This document shows, one piece after another, positions 35,707 to 44,071 of a stretch of 64,000 nt of DNA. The notes beneath the pieces were generated by a model. The model saw nothing but the letters and a program-made list of their open reading frames with translations. It was not told the DNA's origin and ran no database searches. Numbering within the stretch: position 1 is the stretch's first letter; each line of letters begins with the position of its first letter. Position numbers and translations under genes: made by a program. Source of the DNA: Myxococcales bacterium (GTDB lineage Bacteria > Myxococcota_A > Bradymonadia > UBA7976 > UBA1532); the NCBI GenBank assembly GCA_020633435.1, contig JACKDP010000001.1, positions 1,426,001 through 1,490,000 of the forward strand. The letters are read 5' to 3'.

Positions 35707-36653
35707 CCGGCGAGCCCGTCATCACGGTCCGCGGCCTGACGCGGCGGTTCGGCCAGTTCACGGCGGTGGACCGGGTGGACTTCGATGTCCAACCCGGTGA
35801 AATCTTTGGCTATCTCGGCGCCAACGGCGCGGGGAAGAGCACCACCATCCGCATGCTCTGCGGCCTGCTGGCGCCCAGCGAGGGGCAGGCGCAGGTGGCC
35901 GGCCACGACATCGCGCGCGACCCACGCGGCGTGAAGCGGGCCATCGGCTACATGTCCCAGAAGTTCTCGCTGTACCTCGACCTCACGCCGGCCGAGAACC
36001 TGGCCTTCTTCGCGGGGGCCTACGGCCTGCGGGGGGCCGAGCGTCGGCAGCGGGTCGAGCAGGCGCTGGCGGAGGCCGAGCTCGTCGACCGGCGCGACAC
36101 GCTCACGCGGGACCTGCCCGGGGGCGTGAGGCAGCGGCTGGCGCTGGTCTCGGCGCGGCTGCATCGGCCGGCGGTGCTCTTCCTCGACGAGCCCACGGCG
36201 GGGGTCGCGCCCGACGCGCGGCGGGCGTTCTGGCGGGACATCCGGGCGCTGGCGCGGGCGGGGACGACGCTGTTCGTCACGACACACCACCTGGACGAGG
36301 CGGAATACTGCGGCCGCGTCGGCCTGATGGTGGACGGGCGGCTGGTGGCCCTGGACACCCCGGCCGGGCTGAAGGCGGCGCACGTCCCGGGGCGTTTCAT
36401 CGCGGTGGAGAGCGCGGCGGGCCCGGCGGCGGCGCGGGCGGCGCTCGACGGCCTGCCGGGCGTGCTGGGAGTCCAGACGTTCGGGCGACGGCTGCGGGTG
36501 CGGCTCGCGGCGGACGCCTCGGACGACGCCCTCCGTGGCCGGCTGGTCGCCGCGGGCCTGCCGACGCCGACAATCGAAGCGGGCGACGCGACGCTGGAGG
36601 ACGTCTTCCTGGAGCTCGTCCGCCGCGCCGAGCCTGGGGAGGTGGCGGCGTGA
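35703..36653 (+). CDS. ABC exporter ATP-binding protein, second
   Basis: 316 aa, ATG overlapping the upstream stop (ATGA). Walker A is GANGAGKSTT, Walker B VLFLDEPTAGVAP, and the H-loop VTTHHLDEAEYC is intact. The signature is LPGGVRQRLAL, with Pro in place of Ser of LSGG, a substitution seen in this exporter group. The D-loop has VAPDARR. A C-terminal DUF4162-like domain is present. With the preceding ATPase it should form the asymmetric NBD dimer energising the two permeases. Confidence 0.93.
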   Translation: MTGEPVITVRGLTRRFGQFTAVDRVDFDVQPGEIFGYLGANGAGKSTTIRMLCGLLAPSEGQAQVAGHDIARDPRGVKRAIGYMSQKFSLYLDLTPAENLAFFAGAYGLRGAERRQRVEQALAEAELVDRRDTLTRDLPGGVRQRLALVSARLHRPAVLFLDEPTAGVAPDARRAFWRDIRALARAGTTLFVTTHHLDEAEYCGRVGLMVDGRLVALDTPAGLKAAHVPGRFIAVESAAGPAAARAALDGLPGVLGVQTFGRRLRVRLAADASDDALRGRLVAAGLPTPTIEAGDATLEDVFLELVRRAEPGEVAA

Positions 36654-37753
36654 GCGCGCTGGTCCGCGTCGGGGCGCTGGCCCGCAAGGAGCTCGCGCAC
36701 CTGCGGCGGGACCCGCAGATGCTCGCGTTCGCGCTCCTGCTGCCCGTGGTGCTGCTGCTGCTGTTCGGCTACGCCATCTCGTTCGACCTCGACCGCATCC
36801 CGCTCGCGCTGGTCGACCAGGACCAGACGGCCCAGAGCCGGGCGCTCGGGCAGCGGCTGACGGCAGGCTCGCTGTTCGTGGACGTCGCGCGGCCACCCAC
36901 GGCCGAGGCCGCGGAGCCGCTGCTGCGGCGGGGGGTCGCCCGGGCCGCCGTGGTCATCGACGACGGCTACGCCCGTCACATCGCCCGCGGCGAGGCGGCG
37001 CCGGTGCAGCTCGTGCTCGACGGGGCCGACAACAGCACGGCGGCGGTCGCGCTGGGCTACGCCACGGCGCTGGCCCGGGCCGAAGCGCCCTCGCCCCCGG
37101 TCCAGCCGATCGAGCTGCGAGCGCGCTCCCTCTTCAACCCCGGCCTGCGCAGCGCCATCTTCATCCTGCCCGGGCTGATGACCTTCATCCTGGCCATGGT
37201 CGCCGTGATGCTGACCGCGCTCACCGTCGCGCGCGAGTACGAGCGGGGCTCGATGGAGCAGCTCTTCGCCACCCCCGCGAAGCGGCTCGAGATCATCCTG
37301 GGCAAGCTCGGCCCCTACTTCGTGCTCGGCCTGGTGCAGGTGCTCCTGGTGCTCACGGTCGGCGTCGCGCTCTTCGGCCTGCCCGTGCGGGGATCGCTGG
37401 CGCTGCTGTTCGGGGTCAGCAGCCTCTTCCTGCTGGCCATGCTGGCCCAGGGGCTCCTCATCAGCGTGGTCACCCGCAGCCAGATGATCGCCTCCCAGGT
37501 CGCGGTGCTGTCGACGCTGCTGCCGACGCTGCTGCTGAGCGGCTTCATCTTCCCCATCGCCAACATGCCGCTGCCGCTGCGGGTGCTGGCTCAGGTGTTC
37601 CCGGCCAGCCACATGGTCTCGGCGCTGCGGGCCATCCTGCTGCGCGGGAACGGGGTCGACGCGATCGCGCGGGATTGCCTGGCCATCGGCGCCTTCTTCG
37701 CGGTGGTGCTGCTGCTGACGACGCGACGGTTCCGCCGGACGGTCGGAGGCTGA
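36650..37753 (+). CDS. ABC-2 type permease, first (YbhR/YbhS-like)
   Basis: 367 aa. One N-terminal transmembrane helix (MLAFALLLPVVLLLLFGYAI) leads to a large extracytoplasmic domain (about 45-170). Five more helices follow from about residue 175 (FILPGLMTFILAMVAVMLTAL onward, quoted in part). This is the classic ABC2_membrane_3 layout of drug exporters. The intracellular EYERGSMEQLFATP coupling segment contacts the ATPases. The GTG start overlaps the previous stop. Exported substrate unknown; the family exports hydrophobic drugs or toxins. Confidence 0.93.
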   Translation: MSALVRVGALARKELAHLRRDPQMLAFALLLPVVLLLLFGYAISFDLDRIPLALVDQDQTAQSRALGQRLTAGSLFVDVARPPTAEAAEPLLRRGVARAAVVIDDGYARHIARGEAAPVQLVLDGADNSTAAVALGYATALARAEAPSPPVQPIELRARSLFNPGLRSAIFILPGLMTFILAMVAVMLTALTVAREYERGSMEQLFATPAKRLEIILGKLGPYFVLGLVQVLLVLTVGVALFGLPVRGSLALLFGVSSLFLLAMLAQGLLISVVTRSQMIASQVAVLSTLLPTLLLSGFIFPIANMPLPLRVLAQVFPASHMVSALRAILLRGNGVDAIARDCLAIGAFFAVVLLLTTRRFRRTVGG

Positions 37754-37792
37754 CAACATGTGGACTTCACAAGGGAAAGCGGCGAGGACGCC

Positions 37793-38902
37793 ATGATCAC
37801 CGAGGCCCTCGCCGTCGCCGAGAAGGAGGTCCGCCAGACGCTGCGCGACCCCCGCACGCTCGTGGTGCTGGTCATCGCCCCGCTGCTGCAGCTCATCGTG
37901 CTGGGCTTCGCGGTCAACCTCGACGTGGACCACGTCGCCACCGTCGTCGTCGACGCGGACCGCACGAGCGCGAGCCGGGCCTTCACGGACGGCTTGCTCG
38001 CCGGCGACACCTTCACGCGGGCCCCGGACGCGGCGGACGCCGACGACGCGCTCGACCGGCTGACGGCCGGCGAGGCCAGCGTCGCCCTCATCATCCCGCG
38101 CGGCTTCGCCGCCGACCGCGCCGCTGGCCGCACCGCGCACCTGCAGACCATCAGCGACGGCAGCGACGCCCAGCGGGGCACCATCGCCCAGAACGCCATC
38201 GGCGCGTACGCCGCCCTCTTCGCCCTGCGCGACCAGCCCGCCGGCCTGCTGCCCCGGGGCTACCCCGACGTCCGCCCGCGCGTCCTCTACAACCCCACCT
38301 TGAACAGCCGGGTCTACTTCGTCCCCGGCGTCGCGGCCACGCTCATCCTGGTCGTCACGCTCATCGTCACCTCCATGGGCCTGGCCCGGGAGAAGGAAGC
38401 CGCGACGCTCGAGCAGATTCTCGTCACGCCGCTGTCCCCCGGCGCGCTCGTCGCCGGCAAGACGCTGCCGTACGCCCTGATCGGCCTCGTCGACCTGGGC
38501 CTCGTCGTCGCCTTCGGCGCCGTGCTCTTCGGCGTGCCCGTGCGCGGGAGCCTGCCGCTCCTCTTCACGGCGGGTGCGCTCTACCTGCTGACAACCCTGG
38601 GCCTGGGCCTGCTCGTGGCGACGGTCGCGCGCACGCAGCAGCAGGCGTTCATGGCGGCGTTCTTTCTGATCTTGCCGATGGTGCTGCTGTCGGGGTTCAT
38701 GAGCCCGGTCGCGAACATGCCGGTGGCCTTGCAGCCCTGGACGCTGCTGGACCCGGTGCGGCACTTCGTCGAGGTGCTGCGGGGTGTCTTGCTCAAAGGC
38801 GCGGGCTGGCGCGACCTCGCCCCCCAGCTCATCGCCCTCGCCGGCATGGGCACGACCATCTTCCTCCTCTCCGCCCGCGCCCTCAGCCGCAAGCTGGCCT
38901 AG
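37793..38902 (+). CDS. ABC-2 type permease, second (YbhR/YbhS-like)
   Basis: 369 aa, with the same topology as its neighbour: one N-terminal helix (LVVLVIAPLLQLIVLGFAV), an extracytoplasmic domain (about 45-180) and five C-terminal helices. The coupling segment is EKEAATLEQILVTPLSPG. I chose the ATG at 37793 with GAGGA before it; an in-frame GTG at 37760 would add 11 residues with no RBS. It is 39 nt after the first permease gene and the last gene of the exporter operon. No clear terminator is seen before the REP repeats. Confidence 0.92.
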   Translation: MITEALAVAEKEVRQTLRDPRTLVVLVIAPLLQLIVLGFAVNLDVDHVATVVVDADRTSASRAFTDGLLAGDTFTRAPDAADADDALDRLTAGEASVALIIPRGFAADRAAGRTAHLQTISDGSDAQRGTIAQNAIGAYAALFALRDQPAGLLPRGYPDVRPRVLYNPTLNSRVYFVPGVAATLILVVTLIVTSMGLAREKEAATLEQILVTPLSPGALVAGKTLPYALIGLVDLGLVVAFGAVLFGVPVRGSLPLLFTAGALYLLTTLGLGLLVATVARTQQQAFMAAFFLILPMVLLSGFMSPVANMPVALQPWTLLDPVRHFVEVLRGVLLKGAGWRDLAPQLIALAGMGTTIFLLSARALSRKLA

Positions 38903-38913
38903 CCCCCGCGAGG

Positions 38914-39021
38914 CTACCGGGTATGCCGACAGGACGGTGCAACACTTCGACCTGGCTGGAGGTAGCCCGCCGGAACCTACCGGGTATGCCGGAGGGACGG
39001 TGCAACACTTCGACCTGGCTG
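38914..39021 (+). repeat. two direct REP-like repeats (45 bp) at the 3' side of the RAYT gene
   Basis: 38914-38958 and 38977-39021 agree at 42 of 45 positions. Each starts CTACCGGGTATGCC, continues through GGACGGTGCAACACTTCG and ends CCTGGCTG. CTAC is the complement of the GTAG tetranucleotide typical of REP sequences. The TACC-G-GGTA core is palindromic and, in the first copy, GGC/GCC extends a small imperfect hairpin. The remaining gap to 39198 has no gene. Confidence 0.8.
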
Positions 39022-39198
39022 AACGCCGGGTGGCCCGGTCAGACAATCTCGGGGTCGCCGCCGGTCGTCGGCCTGGCCACTTTGGCCGCCGGCCTTGTCG
39101 GCTCGGCGCTGGGCGCGCCGCTGTCCGCCACGCTGGACGCACGGGTGCCGTGCCGCGCCCCGCGCATCTCCGTCCTGCTTCGCGTCGGTCGACCGTCG

Positions 39199-40134
39199 TC
39201 AGGCCGCGCCGGGGCGCGGTCGTCTTGGCCGGGCGAACGCCGGCGGCAACGTGTGGCGAGGCCACGGGATCATCGGCTGCGCCGGGTCGGCCTGCCATGC
39301 GTAGTAGGCCCGGGTCGAGACCGTGTAGGCCGCGCGCAGCTCGGCGTGGAGGGCACGCCATGCCTCCTGGTGCTCGGGGGGCCCATGAACGACGGGGGCG
39401 GGGCTGCGCGTGCGCTCCTTCGGCCGGGTCATGGGGTCGATCCTGCGCAGCGCCTCCGGCGCAGGGATCCGAACGCCCGCCTTCTTGCGGCGGGGCCGCG
39501 CCTCGGCCGCCAGGTCATCCGCCAGCGTCCACATCAGCGCGCGGTGGTCACGGACGGACAGCTCCTCGAGGCCCGGCAGGCGGTCGACGCGGACCCGCAG
39601 GGTCATGGGTTCCTGGTTGGCGTACTGGAAGACCCCCTCGACGGCCTTGCCGAAGAGGAGGCAGGGCGTCGAGCTGGGGAAGATGTCTTCCGCCGGATGA
39701 CGCGCGAGGAACTGGGCCGTCGCCTGGCCCATGATGTAGCGCAGGCGCTGCAGCGCATGCTCCAGGGTCGTGATCTGGATGCAGTGGTTCTGCTCCAGCA
39801 GGCTGCCAGTTCGATCGAGCAACTTGTTGATGCGCCTGGAGATCTCGCGCAGCGTCCACTCCAGGAAGGCGCTCTTCTCGGTCAGCGTCGGCGCGCCGAT
39901 CAGCAGGTGCAGGTGGTTGGAGAGGAAGTGGAAGGCGTACACATCGACGAGCGGGAACATCCGCTGCGCCTGGGCGAGGACGCCGAGGAGGATCTCGGAG
40001 CAACGCTCGGTGGGGATCAACGCGAAGCGGTCGTCGATGACCTTGCTGGTCGTCTCGTAGATCGCCATCAGCACCCCGAGTCGCGCTGTAAGCACGGCGA
40101 ACTCGGGGACTTCGATGCGGAGCTTCTCGGCCAT
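39199..40134 (-). CDS. REP-associated tyrosine transposase (RAYT, Y1/HUH family)
   Basis: 311 aa. The metal-binding HUH-type motif is H74-L-H76 in FLSNHLHLLIG, and the likely catalytic Tyr133 lies in RLRYIMGQATAQF. The N-terminal alpha/beta fold (VYAFHFLSNH) and the Y1_Tnp layout fit. RAYTs process single-stranded REP hairpins and are domesticated relatives of IS200/IS605 transposases. I chose the ATG at 40134 with AGGAGG 8 nt upstream; the frame is open to 40296 but that part has no RBS and includes a REP copy. Like other RAYTs it is a single gene without inverted-repeat ends, flanked by REP copies on both sides. Confidence 0.85.
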   Translation of the reverse strand: MAEKLRIEVPEFAVLTARLGVLMAIYETTSKVIDDRFALIPTERCSEILLGVLAQAQRMFPLVDVYAFHFLSNHLHLLIGAPTLTEKSAFLEWTLREISRRINKLLDRTGSLLEQNHCIQITTLEHALQRLRYIMGQATAQFLARHPAEDIFPSSTPCLLFGKAVEGVFQYANQEPMTLRVRVDRLPGLEELSVRDHRALMWTLADDLAAEARPRRKKAGVRIPAPEALRRIDPMTRPKERTRSPAPVVHGPPEHQEAWRALHAELRAAYTVSTRAYYAWQADPAQPMIPWPRHTLPPAFARPRRPRPGAA

Positions 40135-40267
40135 GGAATCGGACCTCCTCGTTGGTTGGCCCTCTTCACTTCGGTCAATCGCGGCGCGTGTCGCACACTT
40201 TCTGAAAAAAAGTGCCCGCGATGCGCGCCAGCCGGCCTCCCGCCTCACCGCACGTTCGCGCAACAGC

Positions 40268-40389
40268 CTACCGGGTACGCCCGTGCCCCCCTTCAAGATT
40301 CTGGTGTCTTTGGAATGTGTCCCGTGCGCCGAGGCCGTCTGGCCTACCGGGTATCCCTTTGGGACCGTGCAAGAGTGTGGTGGAGCTGG
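40268..40389 (+). repeat. two further REP-like repeats upstream of the RAYT gene
   Basis: 40268-40281 carries only the head (CTACCGGGTACGCC), with a decayed tail (CCTTCAAGATTCTGG). 40344-40389 is full length: CTACCGGGTATCCC, then GGGACCGTGCAAGAGTG, then GGAGCTGG. Both face the same way as the 38914 and 38977 copies. The whole gap 40135-40437 (303 nt) holds these repeats and the RAYT promoter, and no gene. Confidence 0.7.
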
Positions 40390-40437
40390 AACGGGTGGGC
40401 GTGCCGGGGGTGGCGGGCGGTCTCTGACCGCCGCCGG

Positions 40438-40656
40438 CTAGGCGTCAGCGCCTTCGCTGACCCAGCGCAGCAGGCGCCGCAGCCGGGACGGCGGCGGGGC
40501 GAGCAGCGCCCCCATGTCGACGCCCGTCCGGACGAGCAGCGCCTCGCGGGCGGCCTCCAGGCTGGCGGGGTCGTGGGGGTCGTACGCCAGGATGTCATCC
40601 GGCGGCTCGTCGCCGTCTCGGCTGGGATCGTGGTCGTAGAGGAGAATCGCAGTCAC
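40438..40656 (-). CDS. small hypothetical protein
   Basis: 72 aa from GTG 40656, with GGAGG 4 nt upstream. The N-terminal 25 residues are very acidic (YDHDPSRDGDEPPDDILAYD). A helical middle and a basic tail (PPSRLRRLLRWVSEG) follow. No family recognised, no signal peptide, isolated between the RAYT locus and the methyltransferase fusion. Confidence 0.5.
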   Translation of the reverse strand: MTAILLYDHDPSRDGDEPPDDILAYDPHDPASLEAAREALLVRTGVDMGALLAPPPSRLRRLLRWVSEGADA

Positions 40657-40746
40657 CGGACCTCCAGGCTCCCACATGGAGCCGCAGGCTGAGCATCTGC
40701 CTCTGGTGGGTCAGGTCGGCATCGCCTCGGTGACAATCCCGCGTCA

Positions 40747-42975
40747 TCACCCCGCGGGCGCGCCGAGCCTGGGTGGGGACTCGAGCAGGCCGAGGGCGTG
40801 GGCGGCGCGCAGCACCAGCAGACGCAAGTGCCCGTCCTGCAGGCGTTGCTGCTCGAAGGCGAGCGCCTGCAGGGGGACCCAGAGGAGGGCGGCGCCCGGG
40901 TCGGTGACCTGCGTCACGAAGGGGTAGACCACCTCGGGCGTGGCGCCCGGGGATGGGTGGTAGCGGCCGCCCATGGGCCGCAGCGAGCCCGTCACGACGC
41001 CCAGCTCGTCGGCCATCCGCCGCTGGAGCCAGGCTTCGGCTTCCCGCTGGCTCGCCACGCCCCGGGGCAGGCGCCAGGCCGGGGCGACGGGCAGGTCGCT
41101 ATGGCCCGTGAAGGCCTGGGCCGTCGGCCGGTCGTCGTCCTCGACGCCGATGAGCACCTGGCCGTCGACCCGCCGAAGGAGCGCGACGGCGGCGGTCTGC
41201 AGGCTCAGCGTCCGCGGCTCCACCCACTCCAGCGTCCGGGCGGCGCCCGCTTCGCCGGTGGCGTCCAGCTCGAAGAACGTGGCGGCCTCCACCCGCAAGA
41301 AGCCCGCGCCGCCCGGCGAGCGAGCGAACCGCCGGCGTCCGCGGGGGGCCAGGACGTCGGCGACGGCCGTGGTCTCGGCGCCGCCCGGCTCGTCGGCTAG
41401 CGCCACCTCGGCGCCGATCCACGGCCCCACCGCTGCGCCCTCGGCGAGCAGCAGGCCGTACGTCGCGAGCTCCAGGCGGGCGTCGGGCAGCCCGCCGACC
41501 TGGGCGGCGCGGAGCACCTGGCAGGCCTCCATCGCCCGCGCCACGCCCGACGTCCCGAAGCCCGACACATCGGGCAGCGCGAGCGCCACCCGCGTGGGCG
41601 TGATGTGCACCCGCGCCGTGACGATCTGGGCCTGCAGGCCGCCCGCCGATGGGTACCAGGGCGGCGTCACCTCGACTCGGCGGATGGCGTCCGCCGGCAC
41701 GTCGGCTGTCGCCAGCACATGCTCGATCACCTCACCGACGGCGCCGTCGCCCAGGGGGCCCGTCAGCGGCTCCGTCACATAGGTCGGCGCGCGGGTGCCA
41801 TCCAGCGCCGGCCCCACGACGTTGAGCTGGCCCAGGAGGGGGCGGGGGTAGCTGCGGCGCGCCAGGACGTGCAGCGCGTCGCCCTCCCGGAACCAGGGCA
41901 GGACGTCCACCGTCGTCCCCGGGCGGGAGGCGAGGTCGTGCACGGCGCCGTCGGCCAGCCGCCGCCAGTGGCTCAGCCGCAGGAAGCCGACGGGGGCCGC
42001 CGCCTCGGCCCGGAAGCCGACGCCCTCCCCCGCCCCGACCCGCTCGGCGGCCACGACGTAGTTGGTCGCGGGCCAGTCCAGCGGCACGCCCGCGGGCGTC
42101 CACCACGCGAACCGGCCCTCGAACCGGTGCTGCACGATCCAGGGGTTGCGGATGGGCGTCGACGCGAGCAGCCGCAGGCCCTCGGCCGCGCAGGCCGCCT
42201 CGAACCCGGCCTGCGTCAGGTAGGTGTACTCCTCCTGGGCCTCCAGCGCCCAGTCGCGCCGGTAGTCCTTGCGCAGCAGGAACTCCACCGCGTGCCGCCG
42301 GTCGAGGGCGAACCGGCGCCAGCCCGTCGGGAGCGGGGGCTCGCCAGGCCGCCCGCCGCGCTCGACCACCGGGAAGCCGCGCTCCCCTTCCGGCAGCAAG
42401 AGCTTGAACTCCTTGGAGAATCGGAGCAGCAGCGCCGCCGACGAGCCCCCCGCCCCGGGCCCCTCGGGCGGGGCGTCGTCGTCCGGCAGGTCGAGCCAGA
42501 CCTCGCCCGCGCCCGGGTCGAGGAAGTCGCGCACCACGAGCACGCCGCCGGGCGCCAGCATGCGCGCCTGCACCCCCATCGCCCGGGCCGCGGCCCCCCG
42601 GTCGTAGCCGTTGAAGCTCGTCACGTGGTGCAGGACGGAGCTGTCGAGGATGGCCTCGAAGACGCCCGCCGGCAGGCAGGCCTCGGCGATGTCGCCGACC
42701 TCGAAGCGCAGGTTGGGCAGCGCGTACCGGGCCCGGGCGCGCTCCACCATCTCCGGGTTGATGTCGACGCCGACGACGTCCAGGCGCGGGTAGAGGGCGG
42801 CGAGCGCGTGGCTGCCGGCCCCCGAGCCCATGCCCATGTCGGCCACCTCCCCCTCGCAGAGCAGGTGCGCGGCCACGAGGGCCACCTTCTGGCGCATGGA
42901 GGCGTCCATGCCGGCGAGGTAGCGCGCGTAGGCGTCGCCCGCGCCGCGGTCCTGGGCGTCGTAGGTGTCGCTCAT
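40747..42975 (-). CDS. SAM-dependent methyltransferase fused to Nudix-like domains
   Basis: 742 aa. The N-terminal class I methyltransferase has motif I DMGMGSGAGS (46-55), acidic VVGVDINPEMV, and LHHVTSFNGYDRGA. Residues about 150-310 are an accessory insert. Two regions that look like Nudix folds follow. The first (about 330-480) has VDVLPWFREGDALHVLARR. The second (about 595-720) carries a degenerate Nudix box, GVASQREAEAWLQRRMADEL, where the usual R-E-x-x-E-E is weakened. I took ATG 42975; GTG 42990 is the alternative and neither has a strong RBS. The substrate is unknown and the catalytic state of the Nudix parts is doubtful. Confidence 0.75.
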   Translation of the reverse strand: MSDTYDAQDRGAGDAYARYLAGMDASMRQKVALVAAHLLCEGEVADMGMGSGAGSHALAALYPRLDVVGVDINPEMVERARARYALPNLRFEVGDIAEACLPAGVFEAILDSSVLHHVTSFNGYDRGAAARAMGVQARMLAPGGVLVVRDFLDPGAGEVWLDLPDDDAPPEGPGAGGSSAALLLRFSKEFKLLLPEGERGFPVVERGGRPGEPPLPTGWRRFALDRRHAVEFLLRKDYRRDWALEAQEEYTYLTQAGFEAACAAEGLRLLASTPIRNPWIVQHRFEGRFAWWTPAGVPLDWPATNYVVAAERVGAGEGVGFRAEAAAPVGFLRLSHWRRLADGAVHDLASRPGTTVDVLPWFREGDALHVLARRSYPRPLLGQLNVVGPALDGTRAPTYVTEPLTGPLGDGAVGEVIEHVLATADVPADAIRRVEVTPPWYPSAGGLQAQIVTARVHITPTRVALALPDVSGFGTSGVARAMEACQVLRAAQVGGLPDARLELATYGLLLAEGAAVGPWIGAEVALADEPGGAETTAVADVLAPRGRRRFARSPGGAGFLRVEAATFFELDATGEAGAARTLEWVEPRTLSLQTAAVALLRRVDGQVLIGVEDDDRPTAQAFTGHSDLPVAPAWRLPRGVASQREAEAWLQRRMADELGVVTGSLRPMGGRYHPSPGATPEVVYPFVTQVTDPGAALLWVPLQALAFEQQRLQDGHLRLLVLRAAHALGLLESPPRLGAPAG

Positions 42976-43083
42976 CCCCGCAGTGTGCACGGGTGGGGTC
43001 TCTCGGGCGAGGGCGCGTCATCGAGGCGGACACGCGCCGCGGACTGTGCGAGGCTCCGCCCACGCCGCTCGCTGGAGGACGCC

Positions 43084-44067
43084 ATGCTCCGTCGCCTGTC
43101 CGTGCTGCTCGCCCTCACCGCTCCCTGGACGTCGGCCAGCCTCGCCGCGCCCGACGACCAGGCCCCGAGCGGGGCCCCCGCCGCGCCCCCCCGACAGCCC
43201 CAGGACGCCCAGGCGTTCCCGGTGGGCCAGTGGCCGGAGGGGCTGATGGTGAGCGGGGGCTCCGTCTGGGTGACCGAGAGCGGCGTGCGGTCCGTGGCCC
43301 GGCTGGACGCGGCGACGGGCGAGCGGCAAAAGACCATCAAGATCGGGCGGTTGCCCGTCTCCATCGCCGCCGCGCCCGACGGCGCCGCCATCGTGCAGGT
43401 GAGCACGAACAAGGTGATCAAGCGCATCGACGCGAAGACGGGCAAGGTCGCCGAGGTCGTGAAGACGCCGGACGGCCCCGAGGAGACGGTGGTCGACGGC
43501 CCCTACGCCTACACCCTCCTCTGGCAGGCCGACAGCTCGGCCGGCTCGTCCGTCCTGCGCACCCACCTGGCGACCCGGAAGACGACGCGATCGGCCAACA
43601 CCGGGGCGGACGCCTTCGGGCTGGCCGTCGGGGGCCGATCGGTGTGGATCGCCCGGGGCGGCGGGGAGGTGTCGGTCATCGACGCCACGACGCTGGCCCC
43701 CCGCGGCGTGGTGCGCCTCGGGGGCCGGCCCTACTACGCCGCCTATGGAGCCGGCGCGGCGATCATCGCCGGGAGCAAGGCCGTCGCTCGCATCGACCCC
43801 GAGACGCTGCAGGTCACGGCCCGCGCCGAGCTGGGCGCCCACGTCCGCGCGGTCGCGGCCTTCGACGACGTCGTCATCGTGGGCACCGTCGACGGCGATC
43901 TCTGGCTCCTCGAGCCGAAGAGCCTGGCGGTGCGGGTCATCCTCACCCCCTCGACCGTCTTCGAGCCCCACGGCATCGCCCGGGATGGCCAGACCGTCTG
44001 GGTGACGACGCACTCGGGCCTCGCTGGCGGGGATGGCGGCGCCGTCGTGCGCGTCGCGCTGCCCTGA
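43084..44067 (+). CDS. secreted beta-propeller (YVTN/NHL-like) protein
   Basis: 327 aa. A signal peptide ends about residue 22 (SASLAAP), with a Pro/Ala linker after it. The mature part is a series of about seven beta-blade repeats, each like VWVTESGVRSVARLDAATGE or VSVIDATTLAPRGVVRLGG, as in YVTN/quinoprotein-like propellers. These bind partners or cofactors in the periplasm. I chose the ATG at 43084, which lies in CGCCATG with GGAGG nearby and gives the signal peptide. It is 4 nt before the M16 peptidase pair and probably co-transcribed with it. Confidence 0.82.
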   Translation: MLRRLSVLLALTAPWTSASLAAPDDQAPSGAPAAPPRQPQDAQAFPVGQWPEGLMVSGGSVWVTESGVRSVARLDAATGERQKTIKIGRLPVSIAAAPDGAAIVQVSTNKVIKRIDAKTGKVAEVVKTPDGPEETVVDGPYAYTLLWQADSSAGSSVLRTHLATRKTTRSANTGADAFGLAVGGRSVWIARGGGEVSVIDATTLAPRGVVRLGGRPYYAAYGAGAAIIAGSKAVARIDPETLQVTARAELGAHVRAVAAFDDVVIVGTVDGDLWLLEPKSLAVRVILTPSTVFEPHGIARDGQTVWVTTHSGLAGGDGGAVVRVALP

Positions 44068-44071
44068 GGCC

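Noticed and set aside
36020..39361. 1113-codon minus-strand frame over the ABC exporter genes
   Set aside because: Gln/Arg/His-rich shadow of four clear transporter genes; no RBS or domain.
40134..40296. Longer RAYT protein starting near 40296
   Set aside because: The extra 54 residues have no family match and would overlap a REP repeat; AGGAGG sits at the ATG at 40134.
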